Source: Sandarakinorhabdus sp. (GTDB lineage: Bacteria; Pseudomonadota; Alphaproteobacteria; Sphingomonadales; Sphingomonadaceae). Taken from it: a stretch of DNA of 6,376 nt. The stretch spans positions 1-6,376 of the forward strand of contig JALOSK010000113.1 in NCBI GenBank assembly GCA_025458465.1. The letters are read 5' to 3'. The translations under genes were made by a program, and so were the position numbers. Numbering within the stretch: position 1 is the first letter of the stretch; each line of letters opens with the position of its first letter. Below the pieces are notes generated by a model. That model was not told where the DNA came from. It did no database searches and was given only the letters and a program-made list of their open reading frames with translations. Positions 4,946 through 6,376 of the stretch are shown piece after piece.

Positions 4946-5563
4946 ATGACCGGCACGGAAAAGGGCTGGCTGTCACGCCTGCTGGAATGGCTGCTCGTCC
5001 GCTTCTATCAGCTCAATGGCTGGAAGGCCGTCACCTATGGCCCGGTGCCGGCCAAGGCGGTGATCATCGCCGCGCCGCACACGTCCAACTGGGACTTCAT
5101 CTATTACATCGGCCTTACCCGCCACCTGGGCATCGAAACGCGTTTCATGGCCAAGCGGCAATTGTTCCGCTGGCCGCTCGGCCGTTTCATGCGCGACATG
5201 GGCGGCGTGGAGGTGAACCGCGAACAGGGCGGCAATTATGTGCAGTCGATGATCGACGAATTCGCCCGGCGGGACCAGTTCCTGCTCACCATCGCGCCCG
5301 AAGGCACGCGCAAATCCGTGGGCCAGTGGAAAACCGGCTTCTATCACATCGCGCTGGGCGCCAAGGTGCCGCTGATCGTCGGCATGATGGATTATGCCAA
5401 GAAAACCGGCGGGCTGGCGATGGCCTTCATGCCCACCGGCGATTATGCCGCCGACATGGCGCGGGTGGAGGAATTCTACCGGTCCACCACGCCGAAACAC
5501 CCTGAAAAGGCGATGAAATCGATTCTGGCCGCCAGCGTGCAACCCTTCGACAAGGCCGCCTGA
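4946..5563 (+). CDS. PlsC-like lysophospholipid / glycerolphosphate acyltransferase family protein
   Basis: A 205-residue membrane-associated acyltransferase. It has the HX4D catalytic motif as HTSNWD (45-50), acceptor-binding GGVEVNR (86-92), APEGTR (117-122) and a hydrophobic VPLIVG block (141-146), in the order expected for the LPLAT superfamily. The N-terminal amphipathic stretch WLSRLLEWLLVRFYQL may bind the membrane. It is shorter than classic PlsC (about 240) and resembles the small, uncharacterised acyltransferases of this superfamily, so the acceptor (lysophosphatidate, another lysolipid, or an acyl-amino acid) cannot be named. Start ATG 4946 has AAGGA 10 nt upstream in a purine-rich leader. 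An in-frame ATG at 4895 would add 17 residues, precede this leader and have no ribosome site. The DUF1295 gene follows after 9 bp, suggesting one operon and translational coupling. Confidence 0.9.
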   Translation: MTGTEKGWLSRLLEWLLVRFYQLNGWKAVTYGPVPAKAVIIAAPHTSNWDFIYYIGLTRHLGIETRFMAKRQLFRWPLGRFMRDMGGVEVNREQGGNYVQSMIDEFARRDQFLLTIAPEGTRKSVGQWKTGFYHIALGAKVPLIVGMMDYAKKTGGLAMAFMPTGDYAADMARVEEFYRSTTPKHPEKAMKSILAASVQPFDKAA

Positions 5564-5572
5564 ACCTTTCCC

Positions 5573-6376
5573 ATGCTGATCGATCTTGCAATCACCCTTG
5601 CCGCCGTTGTCGGCCTGATGGCGCTGTGCTGGCTGTACAGCATCCGCATCCGCGACGTGTCGTTCATCGATGCCATCTGGGCATTCGGGATGGTGTTTGC
5701 GGCAGGCGTCGCGGCGCTTTTGAACGGCGGGCCGGCGGGCACCGCCGGCTGGCTCCTGCTGGGGCTGGTGGCCTTGTGGGGCACGCGGCTGGGCACGCAC
5801 CTGCTGGCCCGCTGGCGGCGGCTGGGCCGCGATCCGCGCTATGAGAAGATTCTGGGCAACGCGATGAAAGGCTCGGGGGACAAGCCGGGCATGAGTTTTG
5901 CCAGGGCCGCCTGGTGGCGCGCCTTCGGGTTGCAGGGGCCTTTGTTGTGGGGCGTCTCGCTGCCGGCACAGGCCGGTGTGCTGGCCGATGCGGGCGCCGC
6001 GCTGCCCGCGTGGGGCTGGGCCGGCGCGGCCATCGCGCTGTTCGGCATCGCCTTTGAAACCATCGGTGATGCGCAACTGGAAGCCTTCCGCAAGAACCCT
6101 GCCATGAAGGGCAAGGTGCTCGATACCGGCCTGTGGCGATACACGCGCCACCCCAATTATTTCGGCGATTTCACCGCCTGGTGGGGCATCTTCATCGTCG
6201 CCATCGCCGCCGGTGCGCCGTGGTGGACGGTGGTGGGCCCGCTGTTCCTGTCCTTCACCCTCACCCGCTGGTCGGGCGCGCCGCTGCTGGAACACGGCTT
6301 GAAGAAGCACCGCCCCGGATACGAGGAATATATCCGCCGCACCTCCGGTTTCTTCCCGTGGCCGCCACGCGCCACG
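5573..6376 (+). CDS. DUF1295 / steroid 5-alpha-reductase-like membrane protein, C-terminal end beyond right edge
   Basis: The frame is open for 268 codons to the window edge with no stop. Multiple membrane helices are visible (about 2-22, 34-51, 58-80, 120-140, 146-165, 200-230). The family signature DTGLWRYTRHPNYFGD (184-199) is followed by a Trp-rich helix, with the conserved IGDAQLEAFRKNP (164-176) before it and EEYIRRTSGFFPWPP (251-265) near the C-terminus. Relatives usually end shortly after that last motif, so only a few residues should be missing. The fold is shared with steroid 5-alpha-reductases and isoprenylcysteine methyltransferases. No substrate is established, and a role in lipid modification is inferred from the fold and from the acyltransferase immediately upstream. 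Start ATG 5573 lies 9 bp after that gene's stop. No strong Shine-Dalgarno is seen, in keeping with coupled translation. Confidence 0.92.
   Translation, partial: MLIDLAITLAAVVGLMALCWLYSIRIRDVSFIDAIWAFGMVFAAGVAALLNGGPAGTAGWLLLGLVALWGTRLGTHLLARWRRLGRDPRYEKILGNAMKGSGDKPGMSFARAAWWRAFGLQGPLLWGVSLPAQAGVLADAGAALPAWGWAGAAIALFGIAFETIGDAQLEAFRKNPAMKGKVLDTGLWRYTRHPNYFGDFTAWWGIFIVAIAAGAPWWTVVGPLFLSFTLTRWSGAPLLEHGLKKHRPGYEEYIRRTSGFFPWPPRAT

Noticed and set aside
4973..6310. 445-codon minus-strand open frame
   Set aside because: It is antisense to the acyltransferase and DUF1295 genes, both of which carry clear family motifs on the plus strand.
1..6376. tRNA, rRNA, CRISPR, insertion sequence, toxin-antitoxin or defence genes
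   Set aside because: None seen. There are no spaced repeats, no transposase or nuclease motifs, and the non-coding gaps (largest about 166 bp) are explained by promoters and hairpins.

Overview
The window is a high-GC, gene-dense stretch of an alphaproteobacterial chromosome. The best guess is a member of the Sphingomonadales. This rests on the serB-miaA-ilvB neighbourhood, the AHAS and MiaA protein sequences, and a sorting tail typical of sphingomonad PEP-CTERM proteins (PEP, hydrophobic stretch, four arginines). The genus cannot be read from the sequence.

Layout. The minus strand at 1-1158 holds the N-terminal two thirds of acetolactate synthase large subunit (ilvB), which runs off the left edge. 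Upstream of it, also on the minus strand, come a small predicted exported protein with a C-terminal membrane anchor (1267-1587), a strong intrinsic terminator (1701-1734), a PEP-CTERM surface protein (1754-2494) and miaA (2648-3547). From 3531 the plus strand carries serB (to 4424). A DUF2177-type four-helix membrane protein lies opposite it (minus, 4421-4852). A divergent gap of 93 bp follows. It leads into a plus-strand pair: a PlsC-like acyltransferase (4946-5563) and, 9 bp later, a DUF1295 / steroid-5-alpha-reductase-like membrane protein (5573 to the right edge, incomplete but close to its end).

How it works together. ilvB (branched-chain amino acids), serB (serine) and miaA (tRNA i6A37) are housekeeping genes. 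The exported small protein and the PEP-CTERM protein sit between miaA and ilvB as an accessory insert of lower GC (judged by eye). The acyltransferase and DUF1295 genes, with the divergent DUF2177 gene, look like a small membrane-lipid module.

Most interesting signal. A near-consensus sigma-54 (-24/-12) promoter, TGGCACGATTCCTGCA, lies 55 bp upstream of the PEP-CTERM gene. A hairpin sits almost exactly at the predicted 5' end of its transcript, and an imperfect dyad lies further upstream as a candidate activator site. This fits the known association of exosortase/PEP-CTERM systems with a two-component PrsK/PrsR pair and RpoN, none of which is in the window. Two gene overlaps are also notable: miaA and serB overlap head-to-head by 17 bp, and serB and the DUF2177 gene overlap tail-to-tail by 4 bp, sharing the bases of their stop codons. 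I found no RNA genes, CRISPR arrays, insertion sequences or defence system. No stretch over 300 bp lacks a gene.
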